Positions 47,801-57,750 of a stretch of 64,000 nt of DNA are shown piece by piece (within the stretch, counting starts at the first letter, position 1; every line of letters starts with the position of its first letter). The DNA is from Piscicola geometra. Its lineage: Eukaryota > Annelida > Clitellata > Hirudinida > Piscicolidae. The notes below the pieces were generated by a model that did not search any database, was not told the DNA's origin, and saw only the letters and a list, made by a program, of their open reading frames with translations. The stretch is taken from contig OX030956.1 in NCBI GenBank assembly GCA_943735955.1, positions 12,998,400-13,062,399 of the forward strand, written 5' to 3'. The position numbers and the translations under genes are program-made.

Positions 47801-50201
47801 ATGTTTGGTTTGTGGATTGGGAATTCACCTAGGATGAGACTGAGGGCGTATCCAAAGGGAGCTTGACACCACACAAAACCCAAGTCACTGGCGAATATCG
47901 CCTCTGCCGTGCCGTTGATGTATGCCCCTCCGACCCAGGTGGCTATAAGAAAAAATAGGAAAAAACTATGTTATCAGTGTTTGCACATTATTGCATATTT
48001 ATTCATAGAAAAAAGAATTGAAAGATATTTTTAATGATATCTCTGAGCATAGGTCTCTTACCTAACAATTTTTCTAATTTCTCGTCGCTAATAACTTCAA
48101 ATTACCCGAACACCCATTTTATTGGCCGCAAAAGGCCTAAATTCTATTTCGGTTTCCGTGTTTTAGTGTAGATAAGGAGCGAATGAGGCCTAATGATGCT
48201 ATTAAATTCAGTCATGAAGTGACGCGGAAAATGATTAAATAAACGCACAACATTAGTCTGTCATTTCGGAGTGGAAGCATCACGCTCGGAAAAATATGAA
48301 ATGAATTAGTCTATATTTGTTGAACGCATAAATGAAAAAAAACATTGTGTTTCAGTGCTTCCTTGAAGACCTTTCACAGCATATGAAAAGTCAAAGTGCA
48401 TCTAAAGCGTCTTAATAAGACTCCTATGAAATGGGAAAATGCATTCCAAGTCAAGTATAGGTCAAAGCATTATAGAGCCCAAGAGATATCGTCATAAATA
48501 TACTTTTTTCAAGTAAAAATAGGAATAAAAGCCAGTAAAAGCCGCGTTCAAACAGATTCTATCGGAGCTTTAGGGTAAGATAGAGGACGCTATACACGGA
48601 TTACACAACTGCCTTTAATACACTGCTGCTGTCTCAAGCAGTTATTGATTTTGTCCCACCCTTCCTCTCCCATCTCACCATCTCTTTCTCTTATTTCACT
48701 TTCTTTCTTGAAAGTTATTTTTAGATATTTCTTAGAATCTTTTTCAGCTCATTTTTAATTAATAATGTTTTCCCTTTTTATATATTATTTTTTCTTTTTC
48801 TTTTTTCTTCACTACTCCTTAAAAAAAGTTTTATCTAACTAACGACTCTTTGATTCACTATCCATGAGCTTTTGGGATTTATATATATTTTTAAATTCAA
48901 TGTTTTATACATTAAATGAATTTTTAATGTGTCTTCCACTTGCTTCATTCATGAACGTCAGTTGATTAGGTTTCTAAGGTAAAGAGTTAGCTACTTCAAC
49001 TTTTTATAAAAACTTTACTGAGCTTTTTTTGATAGTATCGTTTCACAGTTTTGTGGTTGATAAAAACGTTTGTGTGCCTGTGTGTCTCTGTGTGTGCGTG
49101 TGTGTATGTGTTTGGAGAAAAGAAAGGGTGCATGGAATGACGTACATCAAGCTATAATTAGCATCTATTGTGCACTGCTCATAGATTTTTTTATTGCACA
49201 TTTAATACAAAATAGTCACACACAAAAATGTTTTTTTGCACAATCGCTTTGGAAACTTTCTTCATCAACTTTCTACTTGTTGCTTAATAAAATATTTCTA
49301 ACGCCTTATTACAAATATTTTTTTGTTTTCCTGATAAAAAAAATTAATTTGGTATTTCTCCCTTTAACGACTTTTGAAAAATCCACAATTTTCTAATTTT
49401 TTATTTTTTTTAATGATAAATTTTTAAATAATTTTTATCAGTTTAAAAAAATAATATCCAACAAATAGTTTCCAAACATGTGGGTTATTTTCACGAGGTT
49501 GTTTGTCTCGAGACATTCAGAGGCGAGAAGAAGAAGAAATGAAACTAAGACGCTTCAAATAAATAATCTTTAATATTGCATTTTACATTTATAAGCTGAA
49601 ATTATATTTTTTATAAATGGTATTTAAAACCTTATTTTTAATTCTAAAAGAGTTAGGTTTCAAATTAAGCTTTGATTCCGAAAATCATTTTTTTTTCTCA
49701 AAATTCTTGAGTATTTGAAGCCAATTAGCTTCAAATTAATATATATTTTTAATGAAGAAATAATAGTAGAGTTTTTTTGGTCATATGAAAAACTTGTTTG
49801 AAAAATCGCTCAAAAAATTAATTTAAGATTAAAATGCTGATGAATTTAGCAGAGTTGTTTTTTCTTATTTATTTCTTAGTTTTTGTTTTCTTTTGGGTAA
49901 TAATTCACAAAAACCTCTCCATCATTTAAAATCATCTTTTACTGAATCTTTTTACCAACATATCTTCATCTTTTACATCATTATCGACATCATCCAACCC
50001 TTTCCAAACCATCCACAACCTTCACTCACCTGTCATTGTAAACACTCCCACCAGCATGCCAATATTCCGGCCCGCCAACATCACTTCTTCGCTGTCAGTC
50101 GAGCCCTTGGACTTCTTGCCCGCCCAAATTCCGATCACCAAAATGATGAGATAAAAGAAAACGATGGACACAATGCCCATGAAGTGGACGTTCCAAGTCA
50201 T
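44871..50201 (-). CDS. SLC5A7: High-affinity choline transporter CHT1 (SLC5A7)
   Basis: Nine minus-strand exons: 50030-50201, 47829-47942, 47489-47644, 47081-47228, 46791-46946, 46472-46601, 46093-46319, 45472-45957 and 44871-45272; about 660 residues. It is a Na+/Cl--dependent choline uptake transporter of the SSS (SLC5) family, rate-limiting for acetylcholine synthesis in cholinergic neurons. Seen, in CHT1 order: [130 protein letters not shown] and [11 protein letters not shown]. These blocks match human CHT1 nearly residue for residue and imply 13 membrane helices. The cytoplasmic tail is longer than in human (580 residues), with GGGEEGDRG and [19 protein letters not shown]. Start: ATG in MTWNVHFMG. 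The first intron is 2.1 kb. Call very secure. Confidence 0.96.
47943..50029. other. First intron of the choline transporter gene
   Basis: A 2.09 kb AT-rich intron with a short TG-rich microsatellite at about 49070-49113. No hidden exon was recognised. Confidence 0.6.
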
Positions 50202-52459
50202 GGTGGTTATGTGTTTTTCTTTGCTTCTCAAATTTTAATACTCAATTTTTGATAGTTTTGAGAGAACTTTTTTGCTTTTTAACCGGGCTGTAGTAAGGTG
50301 AGGTTTATCGTCGATTTTTGGATTTTTTCTTTTTTGAATAAGAAGAAAGTTGATCGAGATGTCTCTTACAAAAAAGATTAAAAACTTAGGCTAAATTGGA
50401 ATAGAGCTTTGAAGCGAAAAATGCTGTGTAAGATACTGAATAGCTTGAGAAAACTTAGATTCATGAATTTTTATCACTTTTTCAGGGTTTCTTACCAAAA
50501 AATAAATCAAGGTTTTTATATCTTGAAATGAGTTTTTATTGGATCGTTCCGAAATGAAGACTTTTTAAAGTTTGAATGAAATGTTCTCTTCTTAGAAAGT
50601 GGTCGCTTTTGTGCGACTGCGTGTCCAGTTGGAAAGGAAGACGACGACAAGTTTGTAATCCTGTTCAAGGTGACACAGAAGACTGTTGTTCGCCAAGCTG
50701 TTCATCCTTTTGTCGTTACTCGGAAAGCCTTTCTTCGATTCGTTATTTTCATCTAAGTGTTGAGGTCAAAGATTTGCTTTTTTTAAGAAGGGTGAGTTTA
50801 AAACAGTTGGTTTTGACCTTTTTCGTTTTTTTATTTAAGGGAAGAACTTCTTTGAGAAGCCTTTTCCTTGAACCTATCGAGAAATATAAATCTGCGTTTT
50901 ATATCTAATAAAAAAATGTTTTTTAATGAGAGAAATTACATATTTCTACATGGAAATTCCAATTTTCAAAATTAAAAAAGTTTCAACATTTGACTAAATA
51001 GTTATACCTTGATGTTATTTTTATTTTAAAGCTAAAAATTACAACTTAATGTGAGAAAATTGTTTTAAAAATCAAACGATTAAAATTTCTGAAAAACTAT
51101 AGAACCTGAAGGTTGCTTTGATTTTTCTCAAATATGAAATAAATCAATAAATAATTGAATTTTAGATTCTTACCTGAGAAACAATGACCAACCGCTTTCA
51201 AAATTTCCATAAGACTTGCGTCGCAGCGCTTCTTGCAGTCTCCAGATGAGGCACACGCATGTTTGCCCACGCACACAGACACTCTACACATGCGTGTGGT
51301 CGTATTACTCTTCTTCAAACAACCCTCCACACACACACACTCCATAAAAATACAATTTTCATTCAAGTACTAAACTATCAGGTTTCCAGCTTAAGGTTTT
51401 TTTATTTTACTTTATCCACTCAATCTCGCTGTACATATTTCAGATATTTTTATTTTATATTTCATATGTTTATTCAATGGTTTTTTGATTATGAAATGTT
51501 CATTATATTTTATGTCCTTTTATGAATGTATAAAAACTTATCACAAAATTCAAATTCATAACGCCTTTTAGACAAAATAAGCTTATCAAACTGTTTAAAC
51601 TTTCTAACTAAATAAGAAATGAATAAATTGTAACTTTATCATAATTTATTGTGATTGAATGGTGCATTCGTAAAAAGGTCAAGGCTTCTTCGATAAAAAC
51701 ATGGTCATTATTTTAGCTGTCCTCAAATGAGAAGATAATTGTCTACCATCCATTTCAAGAACGCGAAAACAATAAATCATCTTTTTAAATTTAAATCCAC
51801 AGGTTATAAAGAGATTATGTCGAAATAGATTGAAAATAGGAAGTTTACTTGAAGAACAAGATAAGTTGTTTGATTGAAAAAGAAAACATGAAAAATTAAT
51901 TTTTTTTAGATTTGTGGAGCTTTCAAACGTTTATTGCTTTAATTTAAATGGTTTAAATGAAGCAAAAAATAAACAAGATTGGGAATTTAATTGAGAAAAT
52001 TGAATCCTTAAGTCTTTAATGTAGCAATGACATTGTCGCATAGTTAACTGTAATGTGTAAAGTTTAAATTTTGGTTTGGATTTTCAGACCTTTTTCATAG
52101 TCTCCACTCTCAAACGATCGTATACATCTACTTAACATTCAGCTATAAACTATCAATTCCGTTAGACTATTTAATACGTCTTTCAAGGTGTGAGATGGTG
52201 ATTAGGTGTGTATAGCACTTTAAGTCTTCAAGAGTGGTAGCTAACATGATGAACGTGTCCCTTAGATGGGCTAGTGTTCGGGCCTGGAAACACTCCCAGA
52301 GGGCTATATAACAGCCTGTGTGTCTCGCAAGTCTTTGTTTAAATTTATAAAAGACTGTTATAAATATTTCATTTTATTACATCTAAAAAGACACCTTTAA
52401 AGTAACGAATTTAAAAGTAAAAGAACTCAAACATTATTCGAAAAACTTTTCTATTCAGC
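50202..52459. other. Intergenic between CHT1 and the mucin-like gene (divergent)
   Basis: No confident gene. On minus, a block at about 51177-51350 is relatively GC-rich, ends at a perfect donor (CAG then GTAAGA) and could be an upstream, possibly noncoding, exon of CHT1. It also covers a (CA)n run at about 51330-51342. A minus-strand TATAAAAA lies at about 50515-50522. A TATA box for the plus-strand mucin gene is at 52305-52311. Confidence 0.4.
52305..52311 (+). promoter_or_regulatory. TATA box of the mucin-like gene
   Basis: TATATAA in a locally GC-rich context (gggctatataacagcctg), about 155 bp upstream of the ATG at 52460. It fits a focused core promoter. Confidence 0.6.
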
Positions 52460-53084
52460 ATGTCGCGCACTGGAATCTTCTCTCTTTTCTTGCTGCTCCC
52501 GTTCCTGGTCGTCTCATTTTGTGGACTCGCAGTCACTCAAGAAACTAGTGTGAATAAAAGTTAGTTATAATTTTTTATATGATATATTTATTTAAGTTAA
52601 ATAGTTATTTAGAAAGAGTTTTTGTTAGTCATTGACTACTAAAACTGCTACTACAAATATTGCTGCTAATTCTAAAAGTTTGTTGGTGGAAATTTAGTTT
52701 TTTAGACAAAACTTTTTCGCTGAAAAACTCAACTTAGTTTCGATAATTCTTGAGATTTTTCAATAAATTATATTATTTTCATTAAATAAAATAAATAAAA
52801 TCCATTTACATACTTATTTATTGATTCATTTTATTATTAATTTTAAGATCTTAAAGGTGTTCACCAGATGCGAGAGAGGACAATTGCTTCTGATACTGCA
52901 AGAATCTCTGATACTACTATTACTAACGAAACTCCGTCTACTATTACTGATACTACTCCCTCTACTACTAAGGGTGATACTAATACTACTAGTACAAATA
53001 CTACTACTACTACAATTAATACTACTACTTCTGCTCCTACTACTGATACTACTACTACTCCTAAAACCACTACTACTACTACTA

Positions 53085-53139
<55 letters not shown>

Positions 53140-53140
53140 A

Positions 53141-53178
<38 letters not shown>

Positions 53179-53295
53179 AACTACTAATACTACTACTAAT
53201 ACCACCACCACAACTACAACTACAACTACAACTTCTACTACTACCACCACCCCCACAACCACTACCACCACTTCTACTACTTTTGCTACTACTAC

Positions 53296-53342
<47 letters not shown>

Positions 53343-53569
53343 TTACTACTACTATTACTACTACTACTCCAACTACTATCACCACGACTACTTCTCCTAC
53401 GACTTCAACCCCCAGCACTACAACTCCCACCACCAATACAACCACCACCACGACTACTACTAAAACTCAACAACCACCTACCACTCAAAACAACGTAGCG
53501 ACAACTTTTGAAAGCTACAACATGCTCATATTGGCGACTTATGCGCTTCTACTTCTATTCGCTTACTGA
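52460..53569 (+). CDS. Threonine-homopolymer, mucin-like secreted or GPI-anchored protein
   Basis: Two exons, 52460-52559 and 52857-53569, phase-consistent, 270 residues. Exon 1 is a signal peptide: M, then SRTGIFSLFLLLPFLVVSFC with a likely cut near GLAVTQ. Exon 2 has a short spacer (HQMRERTIASDTARISD) and then about 165 residues that are mostly Thr, with scattered Asn, Ser, Pro and Ile. It ends in a polar stretch (QQPPTTQNNVATTFESYN) and a hydrophobic end (MLILATYALLLLFAY) that stops directly at TGA. Signal peptide plus Thr tract plus hydrophobic C-terminus is the classical layout of a GPI-anchored, heavily O-glycosylated surface protein. Sequons such as VNKS and the NTT units suggest N-glycosylation as well. 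The Thr codons are almost all ACT or ACC, so the tract arose by triplet expansion. No family recognised; it may be a cuticle, mucus or sperm-surface coat protein. Confidence 0.8.
53040..53395. repeat. (ACT)n trinucleotide expansion inside the mucin exon
   Basis: Near-perfect act/acc triplets, longest pure run about 53070-53160 and again near 53290-53370. The same DNA is open in other frames (poly-Leu on plus, poly-Val on minus), which are by-products; only the Thr frame joins in phase to the signal-peptide exon. Confidence 0.95.
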
Positions 53570-54317
53570 ATAATTCATCCATCTTTTTTGAACTCACTTA
53601 GATTCCATATTACACATTATCTAAATGGACCTTTTCGCGGCCATTGTTTCTTCATATTGTTTTTTGTGATAAAAGGTGTTATTCCCTATGAATTTTTCGT
53701 GAGTAAAGCATTGAAACTGTCTTAATACATACTCCTAGTTTTTAGTTACGCCCGAGATTTCTAAAGGTATTGCTGTTCTCTATATAGTGTGATGAAACTC
53801 TGCTATGTTGAAATATTAAAAAGAAAGAAAACTTAAAGACTCAAATATAACCTAATTTTATTGAATTCATAAGAATCAAAGATTCTAAAATCGTTTAAAC
53901 CAAACTCCATTATCCTAAGCTAGTCAAATTGTAATAATTCATAAGTAAACGAAGCCACGAATAAGAGATTTTAAAATTTAAGAGTGAAAAAAATTCATTT
54001 AAATTTTAAACTAGACTCACTCCATTATCGCCATCCCTCAATTCCCACTTCAAAACACAAAGCGAACTAGCGCTAGCCAACGAGTTAAGCTAGCAAAAAC
54101 CACGCATTTCTTCAAAAAAACCTAAAAATTCGCTACAACATCTTTCCCGACGTTCGTTGTTCCTCCAGCTTCTTCCAACCACCACAGCCACTGAGTCAAC
54201 CCACCACTGAGCCATCCAACCAACCATCCATCCATCCCGCCAGCCAGCCAACCATCCAGCCAGCCAACCATCCCGCCAGCCAACCATCCAGCCAGCGAGA
54301 GAGACAGGCAATCAGCC
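53570..54317. other. Intergenic between convergent mucin and otubain genes
   Basis: No coding signal up to about 54160. From about 54165 to 54300 it is a repeat of ccatccagccagccaa type directly after the otubain stop codon (read from minus), probably otubain 3'UTR. Long frames there (WLAGW-type) are repeat artefacts. Confidence 0.55.
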
Positions 54318-56405
54318 TCACTTGACGAGGATGTCGTAGTGGCCAGGTCTGTAGAGGAGCGACATCTGAGGGGACGAGCCCTCGGGGAAGTCATGGCACG
54401 TGTACGAGTCTCCGATGCGGTCCATGTATTCGATGCGTACTGGCACGCCCGTGAAGGAGGTGAGTGCGATGATGTGGATCTGGTCACTCTCTTTGTTCAT
54501 CGGTTCCACCTCCTGGAGGGTAGGAGGAGGATAAGGAGGAGAAGGAAGAGGAGAAAGAGGAAGAGAAGAAGAGAAGAAGGAGGAGGGAAAGAAGGAGGAG
54601 AAGAAGAAAAAGAGGAGAAGGAGGAGGAGAAAGAGAGGAGAAGGAGGAGGAGTAGGAGAAGGAGGAAGAGAAAAAGGATAAAGAAGAGAATGAGGACTCG
54701 TTTGGGTTTACGCCACGATAATAATATTCGTTATTTTATTGTATTGTATTTTATTGTATTGAATTTTATTGTATTGTGTAATGTAGAGCAGCAGAGTGTG
54801 CCTCAACGGAAACAGTGGTCACCTGCGTGCAGAACTCCTTGATGGTCTTGGGTCCCTCGATGAAGCTGCTGTAGAAGTCCCCCTCCATCTGCAGGTGACT
54901 CGATACCAGCAGTCTGTGCGTGGAGGGAAAGTAAAACTTTAAAAGATTCGAAAATTGTTCTTCGTATTAGTGATAGATTGGTTTTAATGGTTTTATGTTG
55001 ATTGTTAAAAAAGTTTCATCGGCAGTTCTTATTAACAAATCATATAGTCTATAAGAAGCCATGTGTCAAACGCTGTGGGAACCTTAAAAAGACGACCACA
55101 TAGTCGGAAGTGAACTGTTCATTCAGCGTCTCGATCAACTTCTCCACCGTACAATCCTCCTCCACCATTGCCAACATGTCCAAAAACTGGAAAGGGAAGT
55201 GCCGGCGTTTTAGAGTTTAGTTTTGATCTGAAGCTCGTCTGGCTTTACGTCACGTTAATGATATTCATCCTTGTATTGCAGTGTATTGTATTTTAATTTA
55301 ATTGACTAAGCAACAGTGGACATTATTATTACACTTCTTTTTATTCAAGAAGTTTCAAATTTGAGTGCAGGTGCTACCATAGAGTGGAAGTCTTCGATGG
55401 AGCACTCGTGGTAGCCGAGTTGGATGAGATGTTCTTTGCAGCGATTAGCTCTTTCTCTGAAACTGCACAAGAAATTAAGAAGATGTAGTGATGGCTTGAA
55501 AAACTTTTTTGATGGTTTGACATTTGTTTGTTCTACATAAATAACTTAATGAAGGATTGAATAATAAAAACACTATATTCAAATAATCTCCAGAAAAAAT
55601 GAAAAAACGTTTTTATAAAAAAAAATTTTTACTCTTTAATTTTTTCTTTGTGTTTCACGAGATTCTCAAAGCAGGCGAAACCAAAAGCCCTGTAGAAGCA
55701 GTTACCATCACCTCTGACTCTCCGGAAGTGTGAGTAGCTGTTCTTTAGTTTCTGTTTTAAATGTGGAAAATGTATAAATTAAATTATTAAACTAAGTTTT
55801 ATTTTAGAGATTATGATACATAAAAATAATAAAAAAATTAATTAATATAGTCATATTTAGATTTATAAACCAATAATTTATTTTATTTCTACCTTGACTT
55901 TATTAAGAAACTTTTCATCCATAGAAAACTCCAACTCAAGGTTGTAAATGTCTTCCAGGGAGCCGATTAGAGGCTGAGTTGTGCTTATCTAATGAGATGG
56001 GTTAAGAAGATAATTTATAATTTAAATTTTGAATGATAAATTGAAAATTTTCACAATTTTTATAAAGCTTTACATAAATATTTATTGATTAGTAGCAACC
56101 AAATCAATAAGAAATTATTATATTTGGTAAAAAAAGCATTAAAATTATATAGAAATACCATTTCTCATTTTAATTATACTGCAATATATTTTTACAATTA
56201 AATTTAAGTTAAAATATTAGTTTAAAATTCACAAATATACCTCATCTTCTATTGACTTTTGCTGTTTTAGTGTTTCTTCATCATAATTGATTTCTGCATA
56301 TTCATAGCAGAGTTAATTAAACATTGTAATGAAAAAATTGAAACTAGAAAATAGTTTCATACCTGAGTTATACTTGAAATCAGCATCTTTTAAATTGTTC
56401 GACAT
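54318..56405 (-). CDS. OTUB1: Otubain (OTUB1-type deubiquitinase)
   Basis: Eight minus-strand exons: 56363-56405, 56241-56293, 55893-55988, 55633-55751, 55378-55462, 55083-55186, 54823-54913 and 54318-54512. All phases agree, giving 261 residues (human OTUB1 has 271). It is a cytosolic OTU cysteine protease preferring K48-linked ubiquitin chains; OTUB1 also restrains certain E2 enzymes by direct binding. Seen: the catalytic Asp and Cys in [16 protein letters not shown], an intermediate block [14 protein letters not shown], then [49 protein letters not shown], and the catalytic His in [13 protein letters not shown] at the very end. The whole triad is present. Start: ATG in [13 protein letters not shown]; the N-terminus is short like OTUB1. 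Orthology to OTUB1 versus OTUB2 is inferred from the [11 protein letters not shown] and EVEPM blocks. Head-to-head with COA8, about 340 bp apart. Confidence 0.94.
54515..54695. repeat. Polypurine (GGA/GAA)n tract in an otubain intron
   Basis: The plus strand is almost pure purine (aggaggagaagaag units) for about 180 bp directly next to the acceptor of the last otubain exon. On the transcribed minus sense it is a very long pyrimidine tract (uccuccuucuu) and may act as an extended polypyrimidine signal. Confidence 0.9.
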
Positions 56406-56741
56406 ATCTGTCAAGAAATAGTAAAATGATTGAAAACAATTTGAAATGAAAAGTTGACTTAAGTTTAAAAAACAACTAAATTAGTAAACGTTTCTAGTTG
56501 ATGATATTGTCTTCAAAAACATAAATTAAATTAAAATATAAAAATTAATAAATTTCACGAAATTGTTTTTTGAACCGAACTAGCAACCTTGAAAATCACT
56601 ATTCAAACCCTTTGAAAATTAAAGTGCAAATGCTTGCAAAAATTTTAAATAAAAATCAAACATTTTTTGTAAGTTTTATTTTCATTAAAAAATCAATTTA
56701 AAGATACTCATACCTTTAATTATCATTTGCAGGGGACTTGC
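56406..56741. promoter_or_regulatory. Candidate bidirectional promoter, otubain and COA8
   Basis: Only about 340 bp of AT-rich DNA lies between the otubain ATG (minus) and the first COA8 methionine (plus). No TATA box is evident. The arrangement suggests shared promoter elements; this is inferred from spacing only. Confidence 0.45.
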
Positions 56742-57357
56742 ATGAGAACTCTGTGTTCTACTCCAAAAGGGGACTGGATAGGGCCTCCTGACAAGCAGTC
56801 CAACTTGAGACCCATCCGTTTCTATAAGCCACCCAACGAGAATGAAAGACAAAGGGCATTGAGGTTGTTAAAGGAAGACACACAGAATTGGAATCAGGAC
56901 TTTTGGAGCAAGCATAACAACAACTTCAAAATGGTTGGCTTATTACTGAAGCAATTAATATTCATCAAATATTTTTAATGATTATTATTAATGTGTTAAA
57001 TACAGAATTATTAACAATTATTTCATATCTAGCAAAAGAAAGAGTTTGAAAAGACCCATCAGACATCTGTTCCTTCTGAAGACAACACTCCAAATCTTTC
57101 CTCTGAAGAGATGGCAGTCTTCTACAAAAAGTTCCTTGATGAGAACTATAAATTGCATCACGAATACAACAAGTATGATTTATTTTTAGTTATTTCAAAT
57201 CGTTCTTTTTATTTATTTTTAAGTTTTTATTAGTTAATACATGCATTCATACATCAACTACAGAGAATGGTACAAAAGAAATCTCAAGATATTATACTTG
57301 ACATTTGCTGATAAAATTTATAGTTTTTTTGCTAATTTTATTAAAAGAAAGACTTGA
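56742..57357 (+). CDS. COA8: Cytochrome c oxidase assembly factor 8 (COA8/APOPT1)
   Basis: Three exons, 56742-56933, 57033-57172 and 57264-57357, phase-consistent. COA8 is a mitochondrial matrix-side protein needed for complex IV biogenesis. Seen: GDWIGPPDKQSNLRPIRFY followed by NWNQDFWSKHN in exon 1; LSSEEMAVFYKKFLDENYKL in exon 2; EWYKRNLKILYLTF in exon 3. These equal, in order, the human blocks DWIGPPDKYSNLRP, EWNQQFWANQN, AEEMADFYKEFL and DWYKRNF. The first in-frame ATG gives only MRTLCSTPKG before the conserved block, too short for a usual presequence. A good acceptor (atcatttgcag) ends at 56732, so an upstream exon carrying the targeting peptide is likely; then the coding part of this exon would begin at 56733. 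Confidence 0.92.
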
Positions 57358-57750
57358 CAAGTGTCATTCTATGTTGTAATTAATAAATATAATAGTCTAA
57401 CAATACCTTTTTTTACGAAAAAGTAATTATATATAATATATATATATATATTTCTTCATTAATAAGCTATAAATCCAGAGCCTAGCTACTCATCAAAAGT
57501 CCAATTTAGTCTATGAAAGATACATAACATATCAATTATATAACTATTGAATTTGACTTTAAGTTGTATTGTAAACCTCCACAGAGCTTCTTGCGTTGTT
57601 GGTCTAGTAAATAAGGTTTAATACGTGCCTCAATCATTCACTTACACCTGTTCATTCGGTACATCTCCTATTTATTCAGAATCAACTTTTACACTGATTA
57701 GAATCGAATCATTGGATAGTAATTTTTATTTGCTTGATACCGCTTGCCAA
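57358..57750. other. Spacer between COA8 and the CLINT1-like gene
   Basis: About 390 bp of AT-rich DNA between tandem genes, with a (ta)n-like run near 57430-57450. It should contain the COA8 3'UTR and the next promoter. No exon seen. Confidence 0.5.

Noticed and set aside
52821..53498. Poly-Leu frame on plus and poly-Val frame on minus across the ACT repeat
   Set aside because: By-products of the triplet repeat; only the Thr frame joins in phase to the signal-peptide exon and has a GPI-type end.
54090..54311. Frame rich in Trp, Leu, Ala and Gly (WLAGW type)
   Set aside because: Read-through of a CCAT/CCAG repeat after the otubain stop codon.
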